Of a stretch of 64,000 nucleotides of DNA, positions 47,976 to 60,600 are shown one piece after another. The stretch lies in assembly GCA_003290165.1 (NCBI GenBank), contig QNQO01005778.1, positions 186,001-250,000 of the forward strand. Reading direction: 5' to 3'. The first letter of the stretch is position 1. Every line of letters starts with the position of its first letter. The translations under genes were made by a program, and so were the position numbers. The DNA comes from Berberis thunbergii. Its lineage: Eukaryota > Streptophyta > Magnoliopsida > Ranunculales > Berberidaceae. The notes below the pieces were generated by a model that worked only from the letters and a program-made list of their open reading frames with translations, had not been told where the DNA came from and searched no databases.

Positions 47976-49270
47976 TAGGGATGGCAGTGGGGTGGATTTT
48001 CATGGATATTCGCCCCACCCAAACCGTTTGAGGCGGATTTGGGTTTAGCTTAATGGTTTTTGGGGCAGTTTTGAGGATCCAAACAATATCCGTTACATAT
48101 TCGGGGCGGATATGGATTTGGCCATATCCGCCCCGCGGATATCCGTTTATACATATAATTTACTAAAATACCCTTAGCTATTAAAGATGAAAAAACCTAA
48201 CCCTAACATAAAGTCATAAAACCACCCTCCATCGACCACTATTGTCTGTCACTTCTGCCTCCCCCTGCTCCCCACAAAAACTTCTCTTCCTCCTCCATTT
48301 TTCTTTCATTGATGAAGAAAGATCCATCACTCTTCCTCCATTATTCCACAAACTCATCTAATAAGACTAATATTCCTAGTCGCCTAACCAGGTCTTCCAT
48401 CTATTTGTGAAGAGTATAATCTGCTAGCTCGCTAGGATCAGTGATCTTATGGCGCTTGGGAGGTCTGATATCATCATGTAACTTTCGATAGTACTTGTTC
48501 GGCTGTGATTTGAACTTGTATGGGGTTCTTATTTTTTGACTCTGGCGGGGTGAGGAGGCCTCACTTCCATGTCGCCCTTGCGAGTAAGACATGGATCTGA
48601 ATCTCTATTCACGGACATAGACATTGAGGAAGCCTAGCTCACTTGTGAGTAAGATGCGAAATAGGTTTGCTATGGGAAGGGGTTTGCAGTTGCAGAGAGG
48701 CAGGAGGTAGATTAGCTAAGGTTTCAAGGGTTTTAAAAAGGAGGAGGTCACAACGATTAGAGAGGGGCTCGTAGTGTTCAACAGATCTCAGCGCCTCAGC
48801 CTCTCTGCTATCTTCATCTCCTTCTTCACCTCCCTCATCTTTTCGTCATCTTCTTCTTCTTCTTCTTTTTCTCCACTGAAGAAGAGGTGTTCTAATTCTT
48901 TTTGTAGCCAGATCTGAAGAATAAATGTTCTAATTATTTTAGATCTGAAGAAGAAATGTTAAGATCTAATTATTTTTGTAATGTTATTTCTGTAGCCAGA
49001 TCTAATTTCAGATATAATTTTTGTAGTGTTATTTCAAATCTAATTATTTATGTAGCCAGATCGAAGAAGAGGTGTTCTAATTCATTCAACGTCTATTTTT
49101 TTTTAAATGGTTAATTGGGGCGGGGCGGATATTCGCCAATCCGTTCGAGGCGGGGATGGTTTTTAACAAAATATACAAACGGATATTCGGGGCGGATTCG
49201 GGGATCCGTGATCCCTGACGAAGCGGGGATGGATTTGTCCAAATCTGCCCCGTTGCCATCCCTACACATA
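47970..49270. mobile_element. 1.3-kb TIR element (hAT-like), ends TAGGGATGGCA
   Basis: The element is 47976-49264 (1,289 bp). It has a perfect 11-base TIR, TAGGGATGGCA, and flanking CACATA on both sides (47970-47975 and 49265-49270). Both ends carry GGGGCGGATATTCG-like repeats. The centre (48180-49080) differs in base composition. It holds a minus-strand reading frame (48592-48401, 63 codons, basic) that I do not recognise, perhaps captured host sequence. It ends about 160 bp before the SHOC1 start codon. Confidence 0.75.
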
Positions 49271-49294
49271 AACGTGTTTCCGAAGTAGACTAGT

Positions 49295-49303
49295 GGCGGG
49301 AAA
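49295..49303. promoter_or_regulatory. Candidate E2F site upstream of SHOC1
   Basis: GGCGGGAAA (TTTCCCGCC on the other strand) fits the plant E2F consensus. It lies about 120 bp before the SHOC1 ATG and 31 bp beyond the end of the neighbouring TIR element. E2F control of SHOC1 is inference. Confidence 0.5.
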
Positions 49304-49423
49304 TCCAAAATGGAAGACATACATCACATTACATGAACAATCTCCCTCCCTCCTATTCGCCACTTAGCTCTATTTTTAAACCGCGAAATCCACACTTAAA
49401 CGCACACATTGTTCTTCCCCAAA

Positions 49424-52400
49424 ATGAGAAGTCGGTTTCTCAACGTCGACTACTTCACTCACGCTTCTTCTTCTTCTTCTTCGAATCCTCTCAAATTTCC
49501 TCCTCTTTCAGTTCCTTCAATCGACTCGAATCTCTGTAACACAGACGACGAAGATGCTCTCTCTTTCGATCTCACCCTCAACATCTCCTTGGAGATCGAT
49601 AGGTTTCCGATCGAAGATGCTCTCTCTCGCTTCTTCCACGACGTTCTCCCTCACAATCTCACCGTTCCGGATGACCGAAATGCAAGTTTCAGTATCGGAT
49701 CTGATTCCAGAGAGATCCGACTTGCGGAAGAGGTGAGAAAACCTTATTTTCAAGTTTAAACTCTATTGAAGAAGGAAATTCGTATTATCGGTAAGGATTT
49801 TAACGACAATAAGCTTCAGTTTGAGTTTCCGCAGATCGATAGAATTTTAGCTTTCGGTTTAAGTAACTTTTGAATTTAGTTGTTTGTTGCTTTGAGTTAT
49901 TCAATTGTTTGATTAAATTTCTGACTTACCTGCAGAGGGAAGCTGAACTGGTTGGTGAAGAAGATAAAGAAGTTGGAACTTTAATATCTCGTAAGAAGGT
50001 AAAGCAATGCTTATGTCCAACTGGAGCTATTGTTTCTTGTTCTGTAGTTTTCTCTAAAAATTTTCAGTTGATTTTAATACAATTTTAAAGGAATATGCCA
50101 ACAAAGAGGAGGACCAGGGAAGCCTTCAAGTAATCCAATTCGAAACACCTGAGTTGGATTTTTTCTTGGTAAATTTCCTACATCTCTTATGAAATCAAAT
50201 AGGTTGTCATAATTTTTTTTTTGCCAGATCTAGGCTTCCTTTTATTAATTTTCTGTTGTCATGTTCTCCAGGAGGAGCCTTTTCTATATGCAAAACAGAA
50301 TGGAGATATTCTCTTGCAAGTTCCAGGGATTGACGTTCCTCTGGTAAGAAAACTAATTATAATTTCTTTCTTACTTTGTGCTATGGGAAAATAAAAGACA
50401 ACTACTTTTTGTTGGCAAGTTAGTTATAGTTTCAGGGGCTATAAGCCTGTAATGTGTTATATATAAACAGTATAAATAAGACTGATAATTATTCTACTGC
50501 CCCTGGAATGTATTAAAAAGTTTCTAGTTTTAGATTCAATTTTTGTTGTACTGGTGCCTGAACCATACAATTTCATCCATTTTGTCTAGAGAGAAATGAG
50601 AACATAAGGATTGTCCCTTGAAATTTTATAATGTTTGTTAAGCAGTAGCAATGCTAAGATCCTATGTCTAACAGCAAACATTCTATAACTTGTTGGTGTA
50701 GCACAGTTTTGATTGAAATATTACTTTCTGTCTCTTCATTCAGTTAGAGCCTTCACATAATAATGGGTTGGATTAGTTGATAAGGATAAGGGGAGTGAAA
50801 CAAACATTTTAAATGTTAAGGCATGACGTGAGGCTCCGTATAAATGTATAAACAGTCCATGCCTTGAGGCGTAAGCCTTTCAGGTATGGTTTATTTATAT
50901 GAAACATTATAGAATATACAAAATAAATTTAGAGAATATGTAATCTACTGAAACTTATATGTCATCTTAAAGACATCTAGAAAATCCTAACATCTTGTTA
51001 CAAGGCCACTAACTCTTGTGATTAGTTGGACGAAAAAGATATAAAAAGGACAATCCCTAATCTTAGGTTATCTTTTGGCTGTTTGAATTCTGTAAATAAT
51101 GCTCTAGGCCTAAAAATAGGAGTCATGTGTCTACCCTTGGGTATAAAGTTTTTGTATAAAGTAAGTTAACACAGGATATCTTGTAATATAAATTTGAAAC
51201 CATTAAGACTTCTAAAAATTATGCTCCTTGGTCCTAAAGCATGTAGAAGGAAATGCCTCCAGAGTGTTTTGAGACCCTGATTCTTAAGACGTTGCAAGTA
51301 TTCCTGGCCTTGGAGCACAAGCATTCCACTTATTTAAAACATTGGAAAAGACATAGACGTACACAAGGGTGGCCCTTTAAGGAAACAGTTATGCTGCATC
51401 ATCTTTTTGAGTTTTTCTATTGTTCAAATGTACAGTATGAAATGATTGTTACAACTACATTTTACTACAATATGTTTTGCAAGCGTTTTCTGTACAATGC
51501 AGTACTGGGCTTTTAACTTGGAGTTTATTTTATGTGTCTGATATTCAAGAAATGATTAAAAAGACAGCTATTAATCTTGAACTTCGATGATTCCACAGGA
51601 AAAGGACAACAATGATCTGAGGGACTCAATTCCATATCCTCAGACAGTTTCAGATGCGGTTTATTCAGTCAGAGATATAGCTTCTGACTACAATGTCGAG
51701 GAAAAAAGTTCTTATTTCGTCGAAGAGGATACTTACCTTAAAACCTTTCCTTTCTCTTTCAGATATCCTTGTTTTGAAGTGAACGAGATTAATTTGGAAT
51801 TGTGCACAAGCTTGTTCATGGAAGATCTTCATTTGCTTTTTGAGAATACTGGATATCAACAGTTGACCCAAACTGATAATCTGGTGGTCAATGGCAAGGA
51901 AATTCTGGGGTCTACGGACATTGACATTTTAGAGTGTTTTTCACAAAACGGCCCATCAAAGCAATGCCTTGACTCTGAACCAACATGCACTCATTTGATG
52001 CTAGAAGTGGACTTTTTATGTTTAAGAAAGACCAATCATCTTAAGGTAGATTCTGCAAGTGATCTGGAAACTTTAGATGGTTTTGTTTTGGTGACGAGCC
52101 CAGTTCGCTTCCAGGAGGTACATATCCTTGACATTGATTTCTATAGATCCTTTGAATTGTTTGCTGCTGGCTCTGAAACAGCCAAAGAACCAGAAACATG
52201 CAACCAGATGTTTGGAGAAGATATTAGTAGCCTTTATGAGTCGATTGTTAGTCACGAGCTGGCTCTTGTAGATGATACATTCAAGGTGCTTCCTATACCT
52301 GTTATCTCTGATGGTGTAGAAATATGTTTATTCTCTGCTATTGTTGAGGAATTGCTAGCTTACCTAAATCCACGGCCTACGTCTGCATCTGATGTTATAT

Positions 52401-55400
52401 ATTTGGATTGGCATCTTTTACAAGAAGACAAATGCAATCATGATATTTGTTCCACGTATTGGAACATGTTGGAGGAAGTTGATACATATAGCACTGGTAT
52501 CGAGCTGAAGTCAGTCAATGATGAATTGGTGGTAATTGATTCTGATTTCTGCTTCGATGCCTCAGATGACTCAAGTATTATAGAAAGCAAGGAAATATTG
52601 ACTGGGCTTATTATGGATGTTTGTCCAGAGCAGTTATTTAATGATGAAGACCAAAATCATGAAATTGCAAAACCAATAACCAAGAGAGAGGCAGAGATGG
52701 CTTCGAGCTTGTTGAATTCGACGTCACAGTTCAGTGATCTGGATTTTTTCTTAAACCCAAGGAAAGTCACTTCTCAGATGAACAATGAAGCTGCAGTCAA
52801 CAAGTCACATACTACTGATTTCAAGTTCCCTGTGGGTTCATCCAGCAGTTTAACTGACGTATGTGCTTCCACTGAAGTACAAGTGCAGAAGTATGGCACT
52901 GAGGTGCATGTCATTAAACTATCTAGTCGTATTTTGGACCTTATTGATATGTTGCAGAAAGTCTATATGAGAATCTTGGAAAATGATATAAACTTGAAGA
53001 GGGGTTTCTCCTTGCCAGGCTTGGATAATTTGAAATTGCTAAGCTTCCCAAAACAAATGCTGATGGATTGGATTAAAAACTCAAGTGCCATGGATACTTC
53101 TTTGTCAAATGAAAATGAAGCCCTTATGCCATTTGTGGCATTATTTGCAATAAAACAAATGGCCCACTACTTATGTTTCTATGGCATCCATACGACTCAT
53201 CTTTATGTGCGCAACTTATGTCGAAATCACAAATATTTGAGGGACAGACTGAGCCTTCTTGAGTCCGTGATGGAAGATGCACACATGAAAATTGATAATG
53301 ATATCTCCCAATCTCATCCATCCCTATCTGAGATCCAGCATATAATGAGGATAAACTATCCAGGGATTGATTCAAAAGTACTGATTGTATCTGATCAAGA
53401 TTTATTTTATCCATTGAAGCGGCTGTTGACCTCCATGGAGATATCATTTGATGTCCTACAAAATGGTTGTACATATCCGAATCAAGAAGCTGCAAGGGAC
53501 AGTACAAAGTTTATCTATGCTGCAATTCAATGCTCGGATTGCTTGCTAATATCACATGAGTGAGTCTTTAAAACTGCAACATAATTGATTTATTTGTGAT
53601 ATATATGACTATCTTTTCGGTAATTCTGTTTTTTGCATTTTCTTATTCTTTACATATAATGCTCAACGGTTTCATTTTTTTTAAAAATTAATTTTCCTTT
53701 GATCTTGATTTACCTTCTATTCTAAAGCTATTGTGAGGAATTAGTGACTATCCATGCTAAACTATGTGACTATACGGGTATTGATCTTCAATTCGGCTAC
53801 GAAGTGTCAAACAAGTTGGCTAGAAAAACACAATACGAGAAATGCGAGGGGTCATGCTTGAACATTTTAGTATTATTTTGATGTAACTGGGTAATTAGTT
53901 AATATTATATGTAATTAGATCAGGTATAATAAAACCCATCTTAGTTAGGGCATTAGCCAAAGTAGGGATAGGGTTACTTTACTTGCCAAAGAAGCTACTA
54001 AACTTATATGTAAGGCCTAGAGTTGAACATTGCATTTTGGTGATTGATTGAATAAAATTTTGCTTCTTTTATTTATTTCTTATTTTTGGGTTTATCGTAC
54101 TTTAGTGTAGCTTTAGTTTTAGCTTAGAATTCATCGATTGGTATCAGAGCCGAACGTTCTATTGATTCTTTGGAAATAGGTTCGAAGGAAAAAGATTTGA
54201 TTGGTTATTTGAAGAAGAGGGAGTAAGAGAAGAAAGTTGATTGAAGAAATCCATCAAGACAATCACTTGTTGTCCCACTGTTGTTGCACATCCTCCGGTA
54301 TCGCTTCAACACCCCTAGCGCCGTCAACACAACCCTAAGTCCCCCATCTCGATCAGATCATGTCAATCGCAGCCCGCCTCCTTCGCAACACCACCACCAC
54401 CAGATCCATCTTTTTTCCACCATCATTGCTGCATCAATCACCCAAAACGGCCTTGCTCTCACGCTCCCTGTTGCCGGAGCCCCATTGCCACCGCCTCCAT
54501 CTTGATTCACTCAAAACAGGTTGCCCTTTCCATTATCTTTTACTTCATATCGTGTTGAAGAAGGCTTAATTTTCCTTATTTTTTTAATATTTTCAAATAG
54601 GTCATGGTCCTGAAATTTTACTTAAGTCCATGGCTCATGTTTTTACTTTAGTCCCTGGTCCAGTAAGGCTACCTACACTCCCTGGTCCTGTAAGGCTACC
54701 TACACTCTTGCCTCTGGTCTATTCACCCTGTCAGATCAAAACATTAGTTATGTAAAAGCACCCAACAATAAAATAAGTAAATAAATAAAATAATAAAATG
54801 AGTTACCGATACTATTCCACCTATCCATACCACTATATCCCAAGCCCAAATCAATACCCATTTCTAGTGGTGTCCTATGATAATTGCATACATTTTTGCT
54901 ATCCACAGCCACATACACCTATGTCCTCTCTTACCCCCAACCTGAATCCATTTCTTTTATACCACCACCGCCTCCCCCACTTGCTAGTGATGTACAACTC
55001 ACTACCACCTCCATTGTGATGCAGGTTGAGACAAACTGGGAGAAGTTTTTGAGAAATTTAGCATAACGGATTGGCCACACCTTGACCATCGGCTATGTGA
55101 CACGACATTGGCCACACTTTGACCATCGGCTTCTAAGGTTTCATATGGTTCCACCGTCACACGCATTTTCCCTCCAAACTTGTGTGATTTCTTTCCTATT
55201 TTTGGTCAGGAGGATGTTGAGGTTCCCATAGAGGCAAAGACAGTAAGTGACGAAGTTTATATTGACGAGTTTTTCTTGGCACAAGTTTATGCACATGATT
55301 CCACTCGACAACTTTTGTTTCAGATTATTGTTCTTTGTATCACTTTGCATCTTTCTGAATTGGTGCTATCTATGGCAAATGTGTATCATGGTAAGGTTCG

Positions 55401-57640
55401 ATGTTGACTACTTCGAGTGCACTTCACATTGTGTTATGCATTGTGTTAAAAAGCGATAATGCGAAGTGGAAAAAAATTGCTTCAATCCATACGAGTTGAA
55501 TGTTGGCTATAATGTGCACGATGATTTTTTTATTCTTTAAAATCTCAACTAGTTTGATGATTGGTTCATGTTATCTCTTTCATTGATTGTTGTTTCATAT
55601 ATATATATTTTAATTTGCTTATGATTTTTCTATATCTTTTTCATCATTTTTCTTTTTCCTGAAAAGTCGAGGCGTACGCCTCGTTATGCATCATGCTCCG
55701 CTTAGCATTGAGAAAAGCCTAATCGCCTCCTTACTGGAAAACACTTTTTAAAACATTGGTGTCTGTAACTGGTTGCTTATGTTCGTCGAACTTCTTCAAC
55801 TTCAAGCTCGAGGACGAACTTCTTCAACACGGGGAGGATGATGTGATTCGGTAATTAATTAGTATTATTTGTAATAACGACAGGTATAATAAAGCCCATA
55901 TTAGTTAGGGCATTACTCAAAGTAGGGTTGTGGTTAGTTGACTGCCAAAGAAGCTATTGAGCTTGTAAATCAGGCATAGAGTTGAACATTGTACTTGGGT
56001 GATTGATTTATTTATCTTTTATTTAGGGTTTATCGTAGTTTGTGTAGCTTTAGTTTTAGTTAGGGGTGGGTATCCCATCTCGCGATCCTAGACCCGTCTC
56101 GATCCCGTCCCGATTTTTTTGGTCCTTTTGGGATTGATCAAACTCATTCCGATCCCGTTTTGATCTAGAGTGGGATGGGATCGGGATGGAAATTTTCAAT
56201 CCCTCCTATCCCGTCCCGAATTTATTTATTTACTATTTATTATTATTAATTTTAATTAAAATACTCTTCTAAATTAATGTTTAGGATGTGTTGAAATCTA
56301 AATGAATTGAATCATTAATTCTAAATGAAATTTAATATTTATTTGCCTTCCAAATTTTTTTTTAATATTTATTTAATATCTGTTATTATTTATGATGTAA
56401 GTTATATGTATATAAATTTGACATTATTGGTGTGTTAGTAATGTGAGATAAAACTTTTTTATTATTTTTTATTGGAAGACTATTTAGTACGTGCTCATTC
56501 CGTCTCATCCCGATCCCATTTGAAATGAGACGAGGTCGAGATGAGGTCTATCCTATCCTGTCTCGTCTCGATCCTGAATGAACGGGATGGGATAGGGATG
56601 AGTCCATCTCATCCCATCCCGTCCTGTCCCCATCCCTAGTTTTAGCCAATGAAGAACAAACTCTTCAAAAAAATTGTCGTACCCGTTTCGACACGTATCC
56701 GACATCGCCTCTCGCCAGACACATGGTCAATGTGTCGGCAGGTGTCAACACATTGTCAACAGTGTTCTAAAAAGCGTCAGGCGGTGGGCAGGTGGCGAGC
56801 AGGTGTCTAGCGCCCAGGGGCCTAGGCGGTTTTAGGTTTTGTATTATAACTGTAATAATTTACAAAAGTTAAGCATAATACCTTATCAATTGCATCCAAT
56901 TTAATGTCAAGATACATATGCAAAATTTAAAAATATGAAAAATTAACAATCATGAACAAAATTTATTAAAACTCAAATGACTGAAGTTGGTCATGATGGG
57001 TGCTTTATACAAAGTTGAGTTTGTGGAAAAAATTCAAACCTACTCTTTTAGTTTTCTTCAAATTGCATGAATAACCTTAGTCATGTTTGATAAAATCTAC
57101 ATTACTAAAATTGGTATCGGCAGATCCTTTGAGAATTCCATTGAGTAATCATCCTTTGCTATATCTAGACATATACTGAATAAAAAATAATTAAATTGTT
57201 TATTTCTAAAAAAGAGGAAAGAAAAATAAAATAAGAACACAATCAGGCTTATTAAAAAAAAAACTCGCTCAGACCCCGCCTAGGCCGCCTAAACTATCCA
57301 GAACCCGCCCAACCATTAATTTGGGTGTTTTTCTACCTTCTAGCGCCTAGGCTGATTTTTAGAACACTGATTGTTAGTATAGTCAACGTATCGGACACGC
57401 CTCCGACACACTCAAAACTTGGTTAGAACACAACAAAGATTCGACAACCAACTTTATTTTACTTTTTACTTTTAGGTGGACGCATATAACCACCTAAGTT
57501 GAAGGATGTTAATCCATCTAAAGTGAAAAACTTTCAATTGTGATGCAAGATAAAAAAAGGCGATGAAGCAAAGAGGTAGTCTATGCTTCTTCTTCTCTCA
57601 TTTGCTTCTTATCTCTTCTACTTCTTTTTTACTCTACTTT

Positions 57641-57678
<38 letters not shown>

Positions 57679-60600
57679 GATTGTCATCTTCTTCTCTACT
57701 TTTTTACATCTTCTTCTCTATGTTTTTTCTTCATGTTCTTTTTTTTTCCTTTTCCAGCATAATTTGTACTACATATCATCTTCACACTTCTTGTTCTTTT
57801 TTGCTTAAATATTTTCGTTATTAGATTATTATTTTTGTTCATATGACTTATAAAGAAAATGTATGACGTATCGCCGTATCTCCAAATGTTAGTTTCTGAA
57901 AAATTGCCGAGTCGGCGTGTCCTGTCCCTGTCCGACACGACACGTGTGCCCGTGTTTGTGCATCCTTAGTTTTAGTTCATAATTCATCATATTTACTTAT
58001 CAACATTCAACAATAAGTTTGAACTATTAGTCATATTCATTCACTTGTAGGTCAACATTGCTACTCATATGCTACTAACTTGCCAATAATATGCTTGTAA
58101 CATTAGTATAGAATTGAAAATTTCAAAGATATGTGAAAAAGTTGATGATCTAAGCATGGATTTCCGATGGGAGTATTCATGAGTGTTGACACGAAAATCC
58201 GACACAATACGAGTTGACACGCTTTTTTTTTTTGGGTAGAAAAAGAGTGTAGTTACATTGATGCTAAGGGGGAAACATTAAACTAGGATTTTCATATATG
58301 TGAAATTCACATATATAATATATAATTATTATTTAGGAACTAGTAATTATTTTCCAACTCCTTATGTCTTTGCCGATTATTGTGCATGGGGACAGGTGCT
58401 GAAATGACACATACCAGCTGCGAAGAAGCTATATGTGAAGTATTTGTTACATTCAAAAAAGAGAAATTAAAAATAAAAATTGTTGAGTACGCAATGGCAT
58501 GGAGAGGCATCTGGTCAACGTACTCCACAAATTATGGCGATGCTCTGGTTTTGGATAGATGTAGTTAAAGTCATGGGGCACCTTACTTTCGATAATTTTG
58601 TAATTGGGTGGGAGTAATTTGGTCTGGAATAGTTGTTTCTTTGGATATCCTTCTCTCTTACTCAGATCCTCTCTATATTCGTCTCTCATTTGATGATTAA
58701 ATCTTCTATTGTATTGCCTGATGAAAAAGTGTAAACTTCCTTACGTGAGCAAGTGATATTCTTGTATTGCCTTTGCCTGATGTTTGACATTTGTTTGATT
58801 AGTTATAGAATGATTACATCAATAACTCTAAGGTCTTAGAGCGAGTGATTTATCTATATGCAGTGGCATGTTAGCCATCCTCAAACTTTAAGTTGTGGTC
58901 CCCAAAATTTCTATAGTAGTGCTAGTGCACTTGATCCACATTCCTTAGATGATACAGGCCTAATTATATGGTTGCAAAACTTTCCTTCGCCTACTTGTAG
59001 ATGATATTTAGAGATATCATATTATTTTTGATTTATCATAGATTGCTTTTACTGATTTTCTACTAAATCCTGATTCATACATGATAGATGTTACATATAC
59101 TAATTGAAGAGAGACTGGCCACCTGGTCTGTTATACTTTCAAGTACTGGTTGATGATGGATGCGAAGCTGGATGGTTTATTCATGAAGCAATCACAAAAG
59201 TGTTCAATATCTTTAGTTTTGTTCTTCTTTGAAATGGATAATTATGCATGGTACAATCTGCATTTCTAGAATCATATATCATGTTATTAACTAGTTTTAA
59301 TATCACCCTAGTATCCGCTTGATAGAGAAAGTGAATCAGCTGGGTCTGAACTTGGTAAACAACAAAGTAAATATGAGAGAGAGTTACGAAGTGGAAGAAA
59401 TGGTGTGCTTAGTGGAGGAAGAGGATACCGCTGTAGGGCCAATAGCTGAGACCCGATCATGGACTTGTCCAGCTTCACAAGTGACTCCTGTATGGATGGG
59501 GGTGATCCTCTTGGATCAATTTATGAAGTCCTTACTTTGGATTTGGGCAAGGAAGAAGAATGCAACCTAGCAGCTGGGCTCTTTGGATGGAATAATGAGT
59601 GTGGTCTAGAGGAGGGAGTGTTGAATGAGCTGATGTAGTATTTTTTTTTTTAAAGGTGGTGGTTACCCCATCTTGGGATTTATTGTAATTTGTTTCAAAA
59701 TTGTAAAAAACCTATCCCATTGTATTCTCATGCATTTGTTTGGTGATCCTATTCCTATGAGACTGATTATTTTGTTTATCCTCAACATTATATGTCTTTA
59801 TCCTCCTTTGTATGTTCATTGGATGAGCTCTGTGGTTAACTGAGTTTTTATTGCAGTAGAAAAATCTTAAATTCCCTTTTCTTCTCTTTTCAAGGCATGT
59901 TTCTGCTTCATTTCCATTCGAAAAATTCAACCTTATTGTGGACTATGGGGGTTCATGTGCTTGCTCTAGAATATCCAGTATCTCCTCAAAGCTTGTTTCT
60001 TTTCCTCAAATTCATTTCCTGAAGGTGGCATTGGAGGATTGTAGTGTTGCCAAATTGCTTTCTGAAGGTGTAGATGTTTCTCAAAATAATGATATTATAA
60101 AGGTAATGTTCTCTCCTGAAGCATGTCCATGTGATGATAAACTGTTCTTTTTCATCTGTTTCAAATTGTTTGGTATGCTCTGAATTAGTTTATACCATGG
60201 AGCAATGGAAACACTTAGAAACCGACTTAAAAAATTCCTGAAATATGTATGCTTGGTTCCCTAAAAAATTGTGTACTTGAGCTCTGGAATTTATTTATTT
60301 ATCATCTGTTTTACCATTTACATGGGTTTGCTGTGTTGGTGAGACTTGAAACTGCAATCACTGCACAACGGGTGGGAGGGGATTACTATGCAGTGCTACA
60401 TGGCAGCAGTTGCATCATATAGGGATTAATAAACATATACATCTTAGAAATAAACATACCCTATCAAACTTATACTTGGAGGCTAATCTTAGCATAAAGC
60501 AGACCCTGTGGCTGATCTGGAAAAAAGGTCAATCAACTCAAAATGAATTTAGACCATTTCTTTAGTTCTGTACTTGGCTAGCTTAGTTTGCTCATCACCA

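Larger units (their letters stand above)
56647..57966. mobile_element. Probable Mutator-like element in the right LTR
   Basis: This insert separates two copies of TTAGTTTTAG (the left copy is itself split by the hAT MITE; the right is at 57966-57975). The 9-10 bp duplication size is typical of Mutator-like elements. Inner blocks CCCGTTTCGACACGTATCCG and CGACACGACACGTGTGCCCG are roughly inverted. No transposase is seen, and the terminal repeats are diverged, so the class is tentative. Confidence 0.45.
53874..57994 (+). mobile_element. Non-autonomous LTR (Ty3/gypsy-like) element with nested insertions
   Basis: The left LTR is 53879-54136. It is followed at 54138 by a tRNA-Met primer site, TTGGTATCAGAGCC. 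A polypurine tract, ACGGGGAGGA, ends at 55838. The right LTR starts at 55839 (TGATGTG) and runs to 56060. It resumes only at about 57967, ending ATTCATCA at 57989. The 5-bp target duplication TATTT lies at 53874-53878 and 57990-57994. The sequence before the PPT (TCGAGGACGAACTTCTTCAA) is typical of Ty3/gypsy 3' ends. The interior has no intact gag or pol. It lies in SHOC1 intron 5. Confidence 0.85.
53801..58225. repeat. GTGTCGGAC-type dispersed repeat, copy C, split by an LTR element
   Basis: The left half is about 53801-53878 and the right half 57995-58225. Joined through one TATTT, they restore the TTTTAGTATTATTTAC and AACAATAAG blocks seen uninterrupted in copy A (12660-12720). This shows that the LTR element inserted into a pre-existing repeat in SHOC1 intron 5. 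Confidence 0.75.

Noticed and set aside
53124..53507. 127-codon minus-strand ORF
   Set aside because: It is antisense to the long SHOC1 exon 5 and follows from its codon use.
54281..55019. Proline/histidine-rich ORFs downstream of the LTR primer site, considered as gag
   Set aside because: They are low-complexity, overlap in several frames and lack zinc knuckles or capsid motifs. The LTR element is treated as non-coding.
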